A DNA stretch of 45,993 nt. Source: Trichinella spiralis (lineage: Eukaryota; Nematoda; Enoplea; Trichinellida; Trichinellidae). Numbering within the stretch: position 1 is the stretch's first letter; the number at the start of each line of letters is the position of its first letter. The DNA lies in contig CM012953.1 of assembly GCA_000181795.3 (NCBI GenBank), positions 2,031,192 through 2,077,184 on the forward strand. The letters run 5' to 3'. The notes under the pieces are model-generated. The model made no database searches, was not told the DNA's origin, and saw only the letters and a program-made list of their open reading frames with translations. This document shows positions 10,170 through 23,661 of the stretch, piece by piece. The position numbers and the translations under genes are program-made.

Positions 10170-13100
10170 TTATCCATTCTGCTGCATTTCGGTAGAAATT
10201 TCTTGTCTAAAAAATAAATTGAATGCAATCGATGTGAATTGAAATTAAACGTAAAGAAGAAAATAATTACTCAATGTCTGCCAATAGGATCCAGTCAATG
10301 TCAAAGTGTTCGGCAAAAATGTAGCTTTTCTGCGCAGGTATGCATTGCATGATGTTGAACAAAATGGTGTCCTCGTCGTCGTTATTTTCTTCTTTCATTC
10401 AAAATAGCAAATAGAATGAGCAAAAAAAATTGCAAACAATCGTAAAACAAAGCATCAATAAAAATTACCAGATGCTTGCGGCAGCTCCATGCAAGCCATA
10501 GGCGGTATTTCGTAGTAAATCAAAGCCTGAGATAAACCTACCGGTCGATTGTTGTCAGTTTTGGGCAAAATACCGCTCTTCATATACTCTACGATATCCT
10601 GCCTTGAAACGTCTAGAAAAGTTGAATTCAAATTTTAAAAAAAAGTGTACCAAAAAAATACAACAAATAAGTCCCACATCAGAAACAGTAATTTTGCTTA
10701 CGTTTTTTCAATTCTTTCTCCAACCAAGATATACAGCGGCTGACAATCTCATAATTAGCGTTGCGATGCTTCAGAGGTTTCCTGAGAGCAGAAGCATAAA
10801 AATTCAAATATTCTTGCACCAGTTTAATTTGGTGCACGGTGTTCGAACTGATTCGACTCTATAATGAACAAATAAAAAAAATAATAATAACGTATCGAAT
10901 TTTTTCTTAGTTCAATAAAAAAACATCAAAGATCGAACAACAACAAACCGCAAGCGGAAATTCCGAAAGTTCACGCAGCAAATGTTGCATAAGCAGTGAA
11001 CGGGATTTGGTGAATGAATAGTTTTTCATATTCGCCTAGAATGTGAAATAATGGATGTAAATTTGAATGAAACAAAAAGTAGCATTCAAACAAACCACTC
11101 CACGTTCCAAAGGACATTCGGATGAATCATCATCGGTTGACAAAGGCTCTGGAACTTCCTGAAGAGAAAGAAACATTTTTCTGCTTTTCAACTCGACAAA
11201 ACATAAAAAGATTATCAATTAATTAATTACCCAGTGATATTTGTAAGTTCGAGTAAGTGTATGTGGAAACATCTTAATTATACCATCAGAAGCAATGATC
11301 GCTCTGCAAAAACGACAAATTAAATAAACATATGCTTCTCGAGTAAACAGTGGAAAAAAAACACTAACTTTAGCTGTTTCAAGTTGCCTTTGCTTTTTTC
11401 AAAATATACGGGCATGTAACCATCCATGCTCAAAAAAACCTCGCTAACATTGTCCAAAGACGGCATTGCCAACGGGGCGGACTGTTGAACATATTCTTCT
11501 TGTAGCTGAAATTCAATAAATTACTATTGAAATGAGTTCCATTAAAAAGAAACAAACAAACAAAGTAAAAAAAATATTAAATGCAAAAGATCAAAACTGG
11601 AATATATTTATTATTATTATTATTAATGAATATAATAATCAGAAATGAAAATTAAATTATATTAAAATTTTTAGAAAGAGACAATAAAATTATTCTCACA
11701 TCAGAATAGTAGGATACAATGCAAGGTAAAGTTTCGTTGGTCCAATAATCTTTCACTATCAAATAACGTTTTTCCAACGCTAATACATACAAGTGACGTA
11801 TCACTTGAATACAATGCCTAAAACAAATTCCTCATCCATCAGATGTGGATTCAAATACAACACAACACAACAAAACACAATAAATAGTTCATTTTTATAT
11901 TCTGAAATTTCAATGTATCAGTATAAGTCAGAAAAAAAATGGAAACAAACAAGCGAACAGATAAACATGAACTCACCGATTGTCAGTGTGATAAGATGGA
12001 TATCTGGGATAAAATGCACAAAGCATGCAAGCAACAGAAAAATTGTCCTTCTTGAAACCATACCTTAATATGATAAAAAAGAAAAAATAAACAAATGATT
12101 ACTGAAGCGGATATTATTTTTTTCTGTCCCCCCCCTACTCACTTTCCTCCACCTAGGCATAAAATTCCGAGAACAAGAAAACTGGGCAACGTGCATCCAA
12201 TATAAGTACTCCCATCTTGTCCTTTTGCCGTGTCGGAACAAACTTCCATGGCAATATTCATAATTTCTTTGTCGCCCGTTCCGGCCAAAATCTGAAATAT
12301 TGGAATTTTTTATTGTTTAATTGGAAAGAAAAGTTGAACAGCAACCAATCCAAAGCGGTTGAGTTTGCTACTAAATAAAACATCATTTACTATTATATCA
12401 TTTTGAAAAAATGATGAATAATTTTGAAATTCAATGAAAAAGAACATTTTAATTAAAAGAAAATAAAAACAGCAACTGTTACCAATGCAAGTCCGACCAA
12501 AATGTTGGTGTGACAAAAATTCACCGTATATCCACCTGTGTTGACTGAAGAATAGTGTTCCAAAGTTCCACTCAATTCTCGCATGAAGTATTTCTGATCG
12601 GATTGAAAATGAGAACAGAATTAATAATTGGAAAATAAAGTTGAAAAAAAAAAGATAAACACTGTTTGCAATAATATACCAAAGTACTGACGGCACGTTC
12701 GTCAAAGTCGGAAGCATATTTGATAGCAATTGCCAAACAGGCACCAGTAACAGCGTAGTAATATATAACAGCGTAATAGTCGTTGAATTTGCCGGTTCCA
12801 AAAGATTTTTCAACTTTCGATTTTTTCATAAAATCCTTCAAAACTTCTGGAATTTGTGATTCTACCCATTCTTTATTGGGTTCAATTCCATTCCAGTCGA
12901 TTAAACTTTTGCAAAGAATGGACAATAAAGCAGCATCAGGTCGCATCTGAAATATGAAAATTAAAAGTTAAAAATTGAAATTTAATTAAATAAATTCAAC
13001 TTACATATGTCAATTTGACCAGTATATTGGGAAGTTTCAAATTTTCCATTACCATGAAATTCGAAGTTTTCAAAAAGAGCATACCCAATGCGATTATCGT

Positions 13101-16100
13101 GGGCGCGGAGGAAACGTGGGTCATTTGGAATGGCGTAGGCAGAGCATCGCCGTAAATGGTACGCAAAAGGTCGAAATTGTCGGGCGGTTCCATTCGACCG
13201 TGCAATAATTTGATCAAATCGCGAAAAAGTGCAGCACCGGTAGTTTCGAAAATTTTCGGACCTAAAAAATTTGATCGGAAAATTGTGGGGTGTGGTTGAA
13301 ATGAAAAGAAAAATTCACTTCACCTTCACCGAGACAGATGAATCCAAGCGCCATGCCGCAACTGAGCGAATAGCTTTCTTTTTCTTGGATACAGCCTTGA
13401 GTAATCCAACAGAGATGTTTGATCTCTTGGACAAGCGCGTAGCAAAGCTTGATTGAGCAAGTTTCGGCAAAAAGCAGCCCAATACCCAAAATGCTAGCCG
13501 ACTGGAGAATCGGTTCGATGCTCAAATCGACCGCCACTTTGGTACTCAAAAACGGTACGTGCAATGCCAATTTTTTCATCACGGCGTGATCGCCGGTACG
13601 TCGTTTGTTCGCGCTCAAGCCCAACAAAAGTCCCACGCTGAGCATCGGATCTTTGAGTACCAGCAGTTCGTGACAGTCGCATTCTTCGATATCGTCGAGC
13701 AGATCGTTCAAACCCAAACCGAACAATTCGCCGCCAATTTGAGCATTGCAACGGGTCGTCTGTTCGAGTCGTTGGGTGTAGCTGGTGATTGGGGGCGGCA
13801 TCAGACCGTTCGACTTGAGCATCAGAGTGTTGGCGACACCGTGGTGGAAAAATACCCACGACAAAACGAGATTGGAAAAGCTCGACGGGGCCAGTTCGGC
13901 CATGAAGCCGTTGTCGCGCACTACACCGCAGAACGAGATCCGCGGCGGCGGGGTGGCGAATTTCCATTCCATCGGAACCAGACGGTAGAGAAACGCCCCC
14001 CGTCCAATGGCCGAGGCGAATCTCTGCAACAGAGCGTCGTGAATGAAACGGTCGAGTTTTTCTTTGTCTTTGTCTTTCGAAAAATCACAGTCCGGATTCA
14101 ATGGAATCGGATCCCAAAGCGCCATCTCCTTCCAGACGTGATGCTTGCGGTAGTCGAGACCAAATGGACCTTGGAGCATTTCTATGTCCATGCAACGACA
14201 GCGCAGCATAGCCGAAACTTCGTGGTCGAAACTGTCCAAGCGGACATCTTCCTCTTCTTCTTGGCACTCTTTCAGACGTCGGTCGAAACATGTCGGCTGG
14301 GGGAACCAGGTTGGCGACAACACGGACGGCTTCAACGCGTCGTCGCGAATTTCGGACGGAAACGACAACGGATATACTCGCAAATGGTTCCACCGGTCGG
14401 CCATCGGCAACGCCACGCCTACCGGCAATGTCATCAACAAATTTGGCAATTCTTCGAACAACAGAGAGGCCAATTGGCCAAGGTTGGTCGAGTCCAAAAC
14501 TGCCCAGTGAAACGCCTCCAATTTGCCCCTCAGCTGCAAGCCCATATCCAGTTGGTTCACCTCCTGGGAAAGGAGCATCGCGAACCCCAAAACGCCGATC
14601 GTACGTCGACAACAAGCCGGCACGACTACCGGCAGCGTGAACGTCAAATCGTGGCGTAGGAGCTTGACGAACAATTCGAACACGCCCCCACAAGGCCAAC
14701 CGTTTTGTTCGAATTCCATCATTTTCCAATGAGCTTAACATGATAATGATAATTTGAAATACAAAAAAAAACTACCAACAACAGCAACAAACTTTTACCA
14801 TCGTCAATTAAATACTGTCGCTCCGGCAGGACGATGTGTGTTAAATTACGCAAAAAGCGATCTTTCTGATCAACCAATCGCAAAGCACTAAAACAATTTT
14901 GTTTTCTGTTTTTTTTGAAATTGAACAATAAATACAAAATTTTCCGTTTTCTCACTCGGCAATGGTGCTGAGCATGATGAGAAAATTGTCAATTTCTTTT
15001 GGAATATCTCTGCTCAATCTTGCCTCTTCGTATACGGCAGACAGGGCGAGGTAAATGTTGGGCATCTGGATAAAATACGGTGCCTCGTAGTCGACCGTCA
15101 ACGTTTCGCTTTGTGGACGACGCGAACTGTCCAAGTCGGACGATTCGAAATGAAATTCTTCAATCAACTGCTGCACCGAGTCCAACTTCAACATCGTTTC
15201 CCACGGCTGAAAATGCAAAATTCGCAAATGGATATCAATTCGAACACAAATAAATGAACGTAAACGTGAAATTGGAAAATATTTCACATACCGACGTCTC
15301 TTCTTGGGATACATCCATTTCTGTATCGGAATGCAAATTTCCGGCTGAAGTCTAATAAATTGGTAGAAATGCAAACGAAAAATTAAAAAAAGAAAAGAAA
15401 ATCACCCCCCCCCTCCCTGCTTACCGATTCTGTCAAACCAACCGAACGAAGAATAAAATTGCAAAAGCATTTCAGTTCTTCTTTTTCAGAACACAAATTG
15501 TTCTGCTGATACCAACGAACAAGCATATCAAAGGCCACTTCTTCGGCCAACACATCTTTCAACGATTGAAGACAAAGGGCGACCAATTTGGTTCTGTACA
15601 ATCGAGGCAGTTTCACTTTAAAAATGCCACCCGATTTCAGCGTCTGAATATACATAGACATGTATTGCATAAAAGAAAATTGATTCTCTTTTTTCTACTC
15701 CTTTTTCCAAACTTACAACAATAAAATCAATCGAAGTGGCAATCAACGATTTCACCGGATTATTTTGCAACGACACGGGCGTTGGCAATTTGAAATAATC
15801 ATGAAGCGTGCTTCCGTAAATGCTCGACGCGTTCCCTGCCAGCGGAGTGGAAACATATCCGGCGAACGGTACATTGCGAGAACTGTTGCACGGCGTGCTT
15901 GCCGTCGCGATCACTTCCTGGCAGAGAAACGTGCTCGATGTGAAACTGCTCAACGGCGTATCGACAGCTTGAATTGAACTTCTGGATGGGTCCAAATCCA
16001 AATATCCAATCTTAAAAATAAATAAATCACAAACATCACGCCCATTCATTCCCACCTCTGTCAATACTTTGGTCATTCCGGAATAGATGGCAATGTTGGA

Positions 16101-18954
16101 CATGCATTGCGACACTAACATCATATCCATGCTCTGCACAATAGAATTTCACATAAGCAATAAGAGGAGTACATGTGTAACAATTAGAAAAGAAAGAAAA
16201 AATCAATCAATCACCTCAGATCCGCAAGCATCGTCGCAATTGCAAATAACACAGCTGTCCGAAACGGAAAAATTTTTTAAATTTCCACCTTCAAATTGCA
16301 ATCTCAAGCACCTAACAATGTGAATAATAAACAATTGAATCGTAAGACAGAGAAAGAGAAAAAAAAACAATAATCAACTTTAGCTGTTGGCTTTCAGCCA
16401 ACAAATAGCAGATGTACTTCCTGCCCATCCAATCTCTGGTGAAAAACGCCTTTTTGCATGGTGAACTACCTTTCGGCTGGCTACTAATAAAAGTTGGAGT
16501 AATGAATTTATTTTTTCAAAGTTTTTTGCAAAGTTAATAAATTTTGCAAACAATACCGAATATTTTCACTGGTTTCATCCCATAATTTTTCCAAGCAGAT
16601 ATCCGGAATGAGCACTTCACCGGGTATTTCATTTGTGCTTTCTTCTTGGAGTTTTGTTTTCTCATCAGAAAGTGTATTGGAATCCGTTGAAGCTTGAGAA
16701 GAAAAAAAGAATTAAATTTAGCAACAGTGACAAGAATCATTTGGCTTACATTGACGCTGAAGTTTTCTGTACTTTTTGTGCGCCGGCGTTTGTCCAAATG
16801 TTGAAGGTGAAAAATACTGGCTGACAGATTTTGCAGAGCTAAAGAAAAACAAACAAACATCATAATAAACAAATATACCAACCAAAAATTATTTCTAATT
16901 CAAATATGCCTTTTTAAACATACAAATTCGGTTCAATTTTAACAGTAGAGAGTGTAAAATTTTAATCAAACCTTGCTGAAAAGAGCCGAGAAAATCCTGG
17001 ACTTAAAGTGGACTTGCACAATTTTGAATTCATCGGAGTGCTGACCATTGGTAAACTATGAGTTATCGGCTGGTTGGAAGAATTTGCCTGGGAAGCTTAA
17101 ACAACAGAAATTATTTTAAAATTGAAAAAATTGAAAATTCATTTAAAATGCATTTTAAAAAAATGCTCATCTTTTATATCACAACAAAATATTTGCATTA
17201 TTTGATTGTAATATTTTGGATTTCAAATTTTTCAAACCTGCAAGATGTTGATGCAATGCAGAATGATGATGAGTAATGTTTGGATGCAATATTTTCGAAT
17301 GAAACAAACTACTGTCCGTTTTCTGGGATCGATTCAAATTAACCACGGGAGTTCTGAAACTCATCGCCGATGTGTCAAAAATTGAGCAGACGGATTCTTC
17401 GTAATGTTTCGCCGCTGCTAGTCGGTCCTAAAAACAAATACAAAAGAATTTAAAAAAAAATTTTAATAATAAATAAAATTTTCAAAACTACTTACCTCTT
17501 CAGTTGACTTTCTAAGTTTCCACAACGAATGTGTGCATGTAGCACGATTGAACGCTAAAACCAAACTGAAATAGGCGGACACGTGACATATCAACATGTT
17601 CGGCGATGTCATGTAGCGGGCACTTTCATTATCTGAAATTATAATTATTCTCACATTTACAGCCATATTTAAAGTTAACTTATACCGAGTGGCTTGTAAA
17701 TAACAGGCAAAAATTCATCCAACGGATGCCCCAACGAAAACACAAAAGGTAACAACTGATTCACTGGGCTGTTAGAACAAATTTTCATATTTTTTTCATT
17801 TTCAACAGGATATTTTCGAAAAAAAACATTTACTTTATAGATTTTTTCTTACGCTGAATAATTAATCCATGCGATGTGCGAAATACATTTTCTACCTAAA
17901 TATAATATGATAACTAAAACGTAAACAAATATACATTTATATACTTCAAACGGAAAATTAATATTATAAAAATTTCCACGTTCTATGTGAAATTTCGCTT
18001 GCAATTCACCACAAATACACAAATAAGTAACTTCTTTTGAATTAGTTTTTGGCAGAAAATTCATCCAAAATGCCTACAAATAGCACTATTATTATTATTA
18101 TGAATGCATATCAGTTTAATCAAAAATAACACACGTCTATAATAGAAAAATTTGTATTATATGTCATTTTCAATTCGCTTTCATTAATTGTGACATAACA
18201 GCGATTGCCGGACGCCAGCAAATCTTCTATTTGATTTAAACACTTGTTCCATCGATTGGTAACAATGAATTTCTAAAATTATATAATTTCACTTCATACA
18301 TTTAATTATTTCAATATTGTAACTAAAAAATCAAGAAAGTCTCTTTTTTCTTCAACTTTGCTTTGTAAAATTTTCTTAGTGTTAAAGAATCCAAAACATG
18401 CAACACATTTTAAATAACTTCTTTCATGTTTGATTAAATTTAAATGAACAGTCATGGTGAAAAATTACTACATTTATAACAGTACTATGTGAGTAAAGAA
18501 CTGAAATCATTCTTGCTTTATGTTCATAATAAATTACAACAATTTACTTGAAAAATCTTAATGAAAAACATATTTTTACACAAGAATTCAAACTTAGGCA
18601 TACAATAATGCAAATCCTAATACTTCAATTGACTAATCATTTATATCTTTCAAAGTGCACATTTTAATGCTGTTTAATAGGCAGCAACAGATTAATTTTG
18701 TAGAAAATGATTTCAAACATCTAAACAAATAACTTGTTGTTTCTTAAAACTGGGAAATCAAAGAAATTTAATCCAAAAATGCAACAAAATAAACATACCT
18801 TCTTTCTAAAAGGTCGAAAATGTTTCGTTTCTGAGCTTTTACCATCTTCCTCAACATTTTCCATGCTTTTACAGTCTGATGAAATCATTTCTTCATCCAG
18901 CAACAATTTCATTCCCGTTGGACAAAATGGAATGGTTTTTGTTTCAATCAACAT
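10170..18954 (-). CDS. ANAPC1: Anaphase-promoting complex subunit 1
   Basis: I could trace 33 exons with consistent phase, from the ATG at 18954 to the TAA at 10170, summing to 5,655 bases and 1,884 aa (human 1,944; C. elegans MAT-2 is the orthologue). APC1 is the largest scaffold of the APC/C ubiquitin ligase that drives anaphase and mitotic exit. The N-terminal WD40-like part includes VENVFRTSHGLIIQR and FSLGHPLDEFLPVIYKP (exons 17895-17834 and 17768-17686), then ICLEKLWDETSENIR. The middle has FDMLVRWYQQ and MPNIYLALSAVYEEARL. The largest exon (14733-13324, residues about 813-1282) holds VGLLLGLSANKRRTGD and ESYSLSCGMALGFICLGEG of the PC-repeat toroid. It continues through APTIIALGMLFLKTSN, VTGACLAIAIKYAS and VIRHLYVLALEKRYLIV. 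C-terminal exons carry QIKLVQEYLNFYAS. The last exon (10206-10170) adds only 12 aa. The N-terminal 98 residues match weakly. Confidence 0.95.
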
Positions 18955-20976
18955 GCTTAACGATCACCAAACGATAACAAAACTGCTTCAATAAAATAAT
19001 AATAAATAATATAGAAAAGTAAGTAAATTCAAATATCAAGGCATGTAACAAAATTATTCAATTTAACAATTATTTCATGACTACAAATTTCAAATTAGAA
19101 AAAATTAAATCCATGCTATTTTGTAAATAAATTCTAAGTAATACATGATAACTCGCCAAATCCTAATTAACATAATACAGATAAAGTAAATTCTAAATGG
19201 ATAATTTAACATGCAGCTAACTGAAATTCAATTTGAAGCATTCAAAACGTTATAGTTATAATTAAAGAATGAAATGTCAGCACTATAATTATAAAATTGA
19301 ACGACCGAAGTATGTTCAGGTGGTCTGTAAGATTACATCTGCCAGAAATTGTGAAAAAATGCCACAAGCAATTTCTAATTTCTAAAACACGCAGTTTTAC
19401 ACGCTAAACATTGAGTTACACATCAACCCGAATAAAGTAAGGGAAATTTATTTTCAATAACTCAGTTCAAGCAAAGAAAAAAACTTCTGCATCAAAATCA
19501 AACTTCAACGTTGAATTAAAATTGTAAAGAATAAAGTACATTTTAAGTACAGTATACTAATCTAATAGTAAAGTTTCAAAAATTACATCTTTTTATAATG
19601 TAAAATTGTAAATGTATTTCAATTTTAACGGAAGTATTTTTAAAAGTTTTTTGACAAGAATTTGTCCAATTATTCAATATTTATTAATTATTCAATTAAA
19701 TTTTTTAGATAAAATTTTTATAATTTAAACTTTTTGATGACATACCGAATTTTAACGTATTGTGATTTTAAGTAATTTGCTCATTTAGTGCAATTTTTAA
19801 ACTGGAAAACGTTTAAATATATTTATATATATGGACGTTTATATATACTACTTATTATACGGAGGATCCAGCTTTTGATTGAAACATATTCACAGTAATA
19901 ATGTTTACTTAATTTCTATTTCAAGGCAAAACATCAACTTCATTTTACGAATTTTAATCTAAGTACTAATTATATATCTAATTCCTTAATCACCAATTAG
20001 CTTGTTAGCTTGTTTTCGTATTTATTTACCACTGTACTGAGAACTGTGGGGAGAAATAATTAGTAAGTACTGATAATTTTGCAAATTTTAAATAATGCGT
20101 TAATTTCAGAAAAGCTGATTATTATTCATAATGAATGAGAATATATTTATCTTTACTTTTTTGGAACTCTGCAAGTTTTAGATAAGTAAATTCTACGCTA
20201 AAAAAATGTTTACGTTTGCTTCTGTAAACATGGCACGTTATCGTATCGCAGAATAGCAGTTTTGCTGTATAATTTTGTTTGTTGTATTTAAAATGATGAT
20301 TTTTCAGATTTCAGCAACTTCTTCACAGGGCAGAGTATTGCTGCTCAAATAACTTGCTTCTACAGTTCTTATTTATTTAAGCTCTGTTTATAGAAAATAG
20401 TATGTAGTTTTGCTTATTTCGCATTTTAAGCTTGCTCTTGTTCACAGATGCAGTTTCTATCATTCATTCATCCTTTCAAATCTGAATATTATAATTTTCA
20501 TTCCATTCTGATTACAAATACTGCACGCTATCCGCTATTCGGAATAAATCCATATTCTATTCGTACTTGAAAATCATGCATATACAGATCCGCTTGAGCA
20601 ATTTTTCAATTTGTCAGTTAAAATTTTAAATAATAATAATAATCACACAGTTTGCCTCAATGTTTGATACTTTGATTTGAAATGTTCATTTGAATGTATA
20701 TGATATACTTTTGTTTCAAACATATTTTATGGATAATGGAAGAATTTATGCTTAAAAAATAAAGCAAACAATGCATTGGAATAAATCTATGATTGTTTCA
20801 AATTGTAAAAAATAATGTATTGTCATTTCGATTTCTTTTTATACGTTTAAAGATGAATTTTGAATGAAGCTTTGGTAAAAAAATAGAATTTTGAGTTAAT
20901 AACGAAAAGTGATATAAGTTAGCTTAAAATAGTTGTGCTGAAAAAGTTTGTCATGAGCTGTTGTTATTTCAGAATT
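18955..20976. other. Shared upstream region of ANAPC1 and the JmjC gene
   Basis: Two kilobases between divergent genes. It is strongly AT-rich with no frame that looks coding on either strand. It must carry both promoters; I see no distinct motif beyond TATA-like runs near 19820-19860. Confidence 0.5.
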
Positions 20977-23001
20977 ATGTCAATAATGATTTGGTTAATA
21001 GCTCCGTTTTGCATCACTTGTTCATTCGGTGGTATAGTATTTGGCCATATACCAACGTTATCTTTGCGTGATTTTTCCATGCTATCGCATCAGATTTGTT
21101 ATGTCATAATTTTCGATCCACCTTGTGATATTTCTCTTTCGAAATTGACTGCAAATTTATCTCAAGCGTGGAAACACGTTCAAAGTATCCAATTTTACCG
21201 TTTTACACTGGACGATTACATGCAAAACGGTGGCAATGGCATCATAGATATTGATCCACCGTTAAGGTTTGTGAAAAATTGTGGCCCAGCAATTGTGATT
21301 CCAAAAATGGTAAAAGATAGAACTTGCTTGATGCATTCGATTAACAATGATGAAAAGCGTTCAGCAACAATAGTTCCAAATAGTGCAGGGGAAAATTTTG
21401 TTGAATTTATAAACAACATATGCGGCACATTTCTGACCGAAAATGGAGATTTGAATGCAACAGGCAAGCGAATTGAAGCATTGAAAAAGAATTTGCATAA
21501 TGTCGAAAACAAAACGGTGACTCTTCATCAGCTGAACAGACAATGTGCAAGTCCTGATTTGAAGTACTTTTTCTACAGTGGAATTTGTCGAACTGGTGAA
21601 GAGAACTGCTACAAGGATAATTTCTCATCCGAATGTGCAACCCAAGAAAATACCTTCTTTCCATTGGAACGATGCGAAGAGACGGACAAGTTGCCAAACA
21701 AGCAGCAGTTCATTTCTGAATATTTGTTCCGATCTAAGCCAGTGATATTTCGTAAAGCTGTTCATCATTGGCATGCTTTTCGAAAGTGGACATGGGATTT
21801 TTTTATGCAATCCTATGGTGATGTAAATGTTCATGTGAAATTATCTCCAACTGTTGAATTTGAAGGCGTGGAAAAGAAAACATTGTGGAATAGTGCAAAT
21901 TTCACCATACCAGCGGCGATTCAACAAGCTCTGGACAATGCTGATTTAGTAACGGTCCGCCCAGCAGGTGTGGAAATGAAGTTTAAAGATTTTTTAAACT
22001 TGATGAACGAAACAACTAATACGACAAACAAACTTTTCGCTTACTTAGAATATACATCAATGCGTAGTTATTTTGCAGGTAGATATTCACTGAATAATTT
22101 TTAAATATCGTTTTGTCAAATCTGAGGGATTTTTTTGTTTAAATTTATTGAACATTTTTTCCATAATTATAAAAGTAAATTATTTAACATTAGGCTTGGA
22201 AAATGATGTTAATGAAATGCCATTTGTTAAGAACATGTTGAATTTGAACCATTTGAATATATGGATGAGTGATGGAAACACCTTGGGTAAATTGCATTTT
22301 GATGAATATGATAATTTTTTATGTCAGGTAAGATTTTTTTTTCTTAAAAATTACTTTTGAATTCAAGCTGAAATGATAATTTAATATTATTAAAAAATGT
22401 TACGTTACGAATATAATTTGTTTGAACAAATTTGTAATAAGCTGTTTAGATTCGAGGAAAAAAGCAGCTGATCCTGTTTGATCCTCATCAGAGTTACAGA
22501 TTATACGAGGGTCATATTTTAGAAGCCATGTTTACTTACAGAAATGGTACATTTCATCGAGACAGACTTTTGAAGAGCACATCCATGACAATGTCTCCAG
22601 TTGACATTACATTACCAGATTTTGAAGTATATTTCATTTACAGTATTAAATATATGTATATATTTAAGTGTGTATGTATTTATGAAAAGTTTTTTAAGCA
22701 AGATTTTTTTAGAAGTTTCCACATGCAAAAAATACTGTACCTTTGAACTGCACAATTTCAGAAGGTGATGTGCTGTTTTTGCCGTCTTTTTGGTGGCACG
22801 AAGTGCAATCTTATCCTAGTGAAGTGGAACATCAAAATATTGCAGTTAACTTTTGGTATTTTGCTATATAATGATTTTATAATTATACTTGTAATTTAAT
22901 TTTAATTCAGGTATGAACCATTCTGGAAAAAAGAATTTCCTTGTCGTTTTTGTGAGCTTTCAGTTAACCGAAATTATTTACACCTACTATCAACATATTA
23001 A
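20977..23001 (+). CDS. Secretory JmjC (cupin_8) oxygenase-like protein with PDI-like N-terminus
   Basis: Five exons (20977-22078, 22194-22327, 22450-22626, 22713-22855, 22911-23001) give 548 aa. The start is the ATG 4 bases after a TTATTTCAG acceptor; frame continues upstream only through that acceptor. Residues 1-20 form a hydrophobic signal peptide or anchor. At least nine N-X-S/T sequons (for example NLS, NKT, NFS, NGT, NCT) fit a luminal or secreted protein. The first ~200 residues look like a degenerate thioredoxin fold followed by FVEFINNICGT...LNATGKRI (about 141-165), a pattern I associate with ERp38/PDI-D type modules; no CxxC is present. The C-terminal JmjC domain shows the Fe(II) facial triad: H402 and D404 (KLHFDEYDN), then H500 (FWWHEVQSYP); RGKKQLILFDP follows the HxD strand. 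It should use Fe(II) and 2-oxoglutarate; the substrate is unknown. There is no KDEL-type tail. Confidence 0.85.
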
Positions 23002-23661
23002 CAAATAATATCGGTTTTATTTTTCACATGAATAAATCACATTTTTATATCACGAAGTAATGTTCATTTTTGCATGTCGTATGACCGATTGTACTTGATA
23101 ATCATCTTTTGTACAAATGTGACGCAACGAATATTGAATTTACTAAGATAGGGTGTTCGAATAAGTTGTTAATTTTTTTATTATTGGTTAATTTCCTTCA
23201 GCTAACCTTTGTTTGCCATTGTTTTTATTTTCTTCATATGCTTTTTTAAATATTCTGTTAATGAATAAATATGCATATTTTTTGAATTCTTCCAAACCCT
23301 TTACGCTTTAACTTTAACTTGGTTGTATGGTTAAACCGTTTTGCTTTTTCATGCTAAAATTGTAAAATAATTTATAAAACACATTTTATCGGCTGTAATA
23401 TCCTTTTTAAATGGTACATTTTATTCGAAAATCAATACAAATGAGTTTCGAATATAAATAACTTTACCCAGCACATTCCAACTTTACTATTACATTTTTG
23501 CGCTTTCATTACAGTCCAGGGTGATTTGCATGAATTATTTATGATCAGTAGGCATATTATTTACTCAGATCAATTAGCTTTGGCAAATAAAGATGTTTTC
23601 GTTTTTGGATTTTCATTCGATAGAGAGAATTATGAAAATTTAAAAATTTGTGGAAAGATGA
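23002..23661. other. Short AT-rich spacer
   Basis: About 660 bp between two plus-strand genes. It has no coding frame. It probably holds the JmjC 3' UTR (AATAAA at about 23031) and the next promoter. Confidence 0.45.

Noticed and set aside
13559-14659. A 366-codon open frame on the plus strand, with several smaller ones, over the large ANAPC1 exon
   Set aside because: It is the antisense shadow of a GC-richer coding exon with clear APC1 homology on the minus strand. Its translation is low-complexity (Arg/Gln/His-rich) and has no recognisable domain or splice signals.
17832-17853. The GTAAGA donor at 17852 as the end of ANAPC1 exon 4
   Set aside because: It gives the wrong phase for the next exon. 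The GTAAAT donor 19 bases later keeps frame with the HPLDEF exon.
20935-20976. In-frame extension of the JmjC gene upstream of 20977
   Set aside because: The extension starts on GTG, or on an ATG at 20953, and crosses a clear TTATTTCAG acceptor. The signal peptide begins naturally at the ATG after it.
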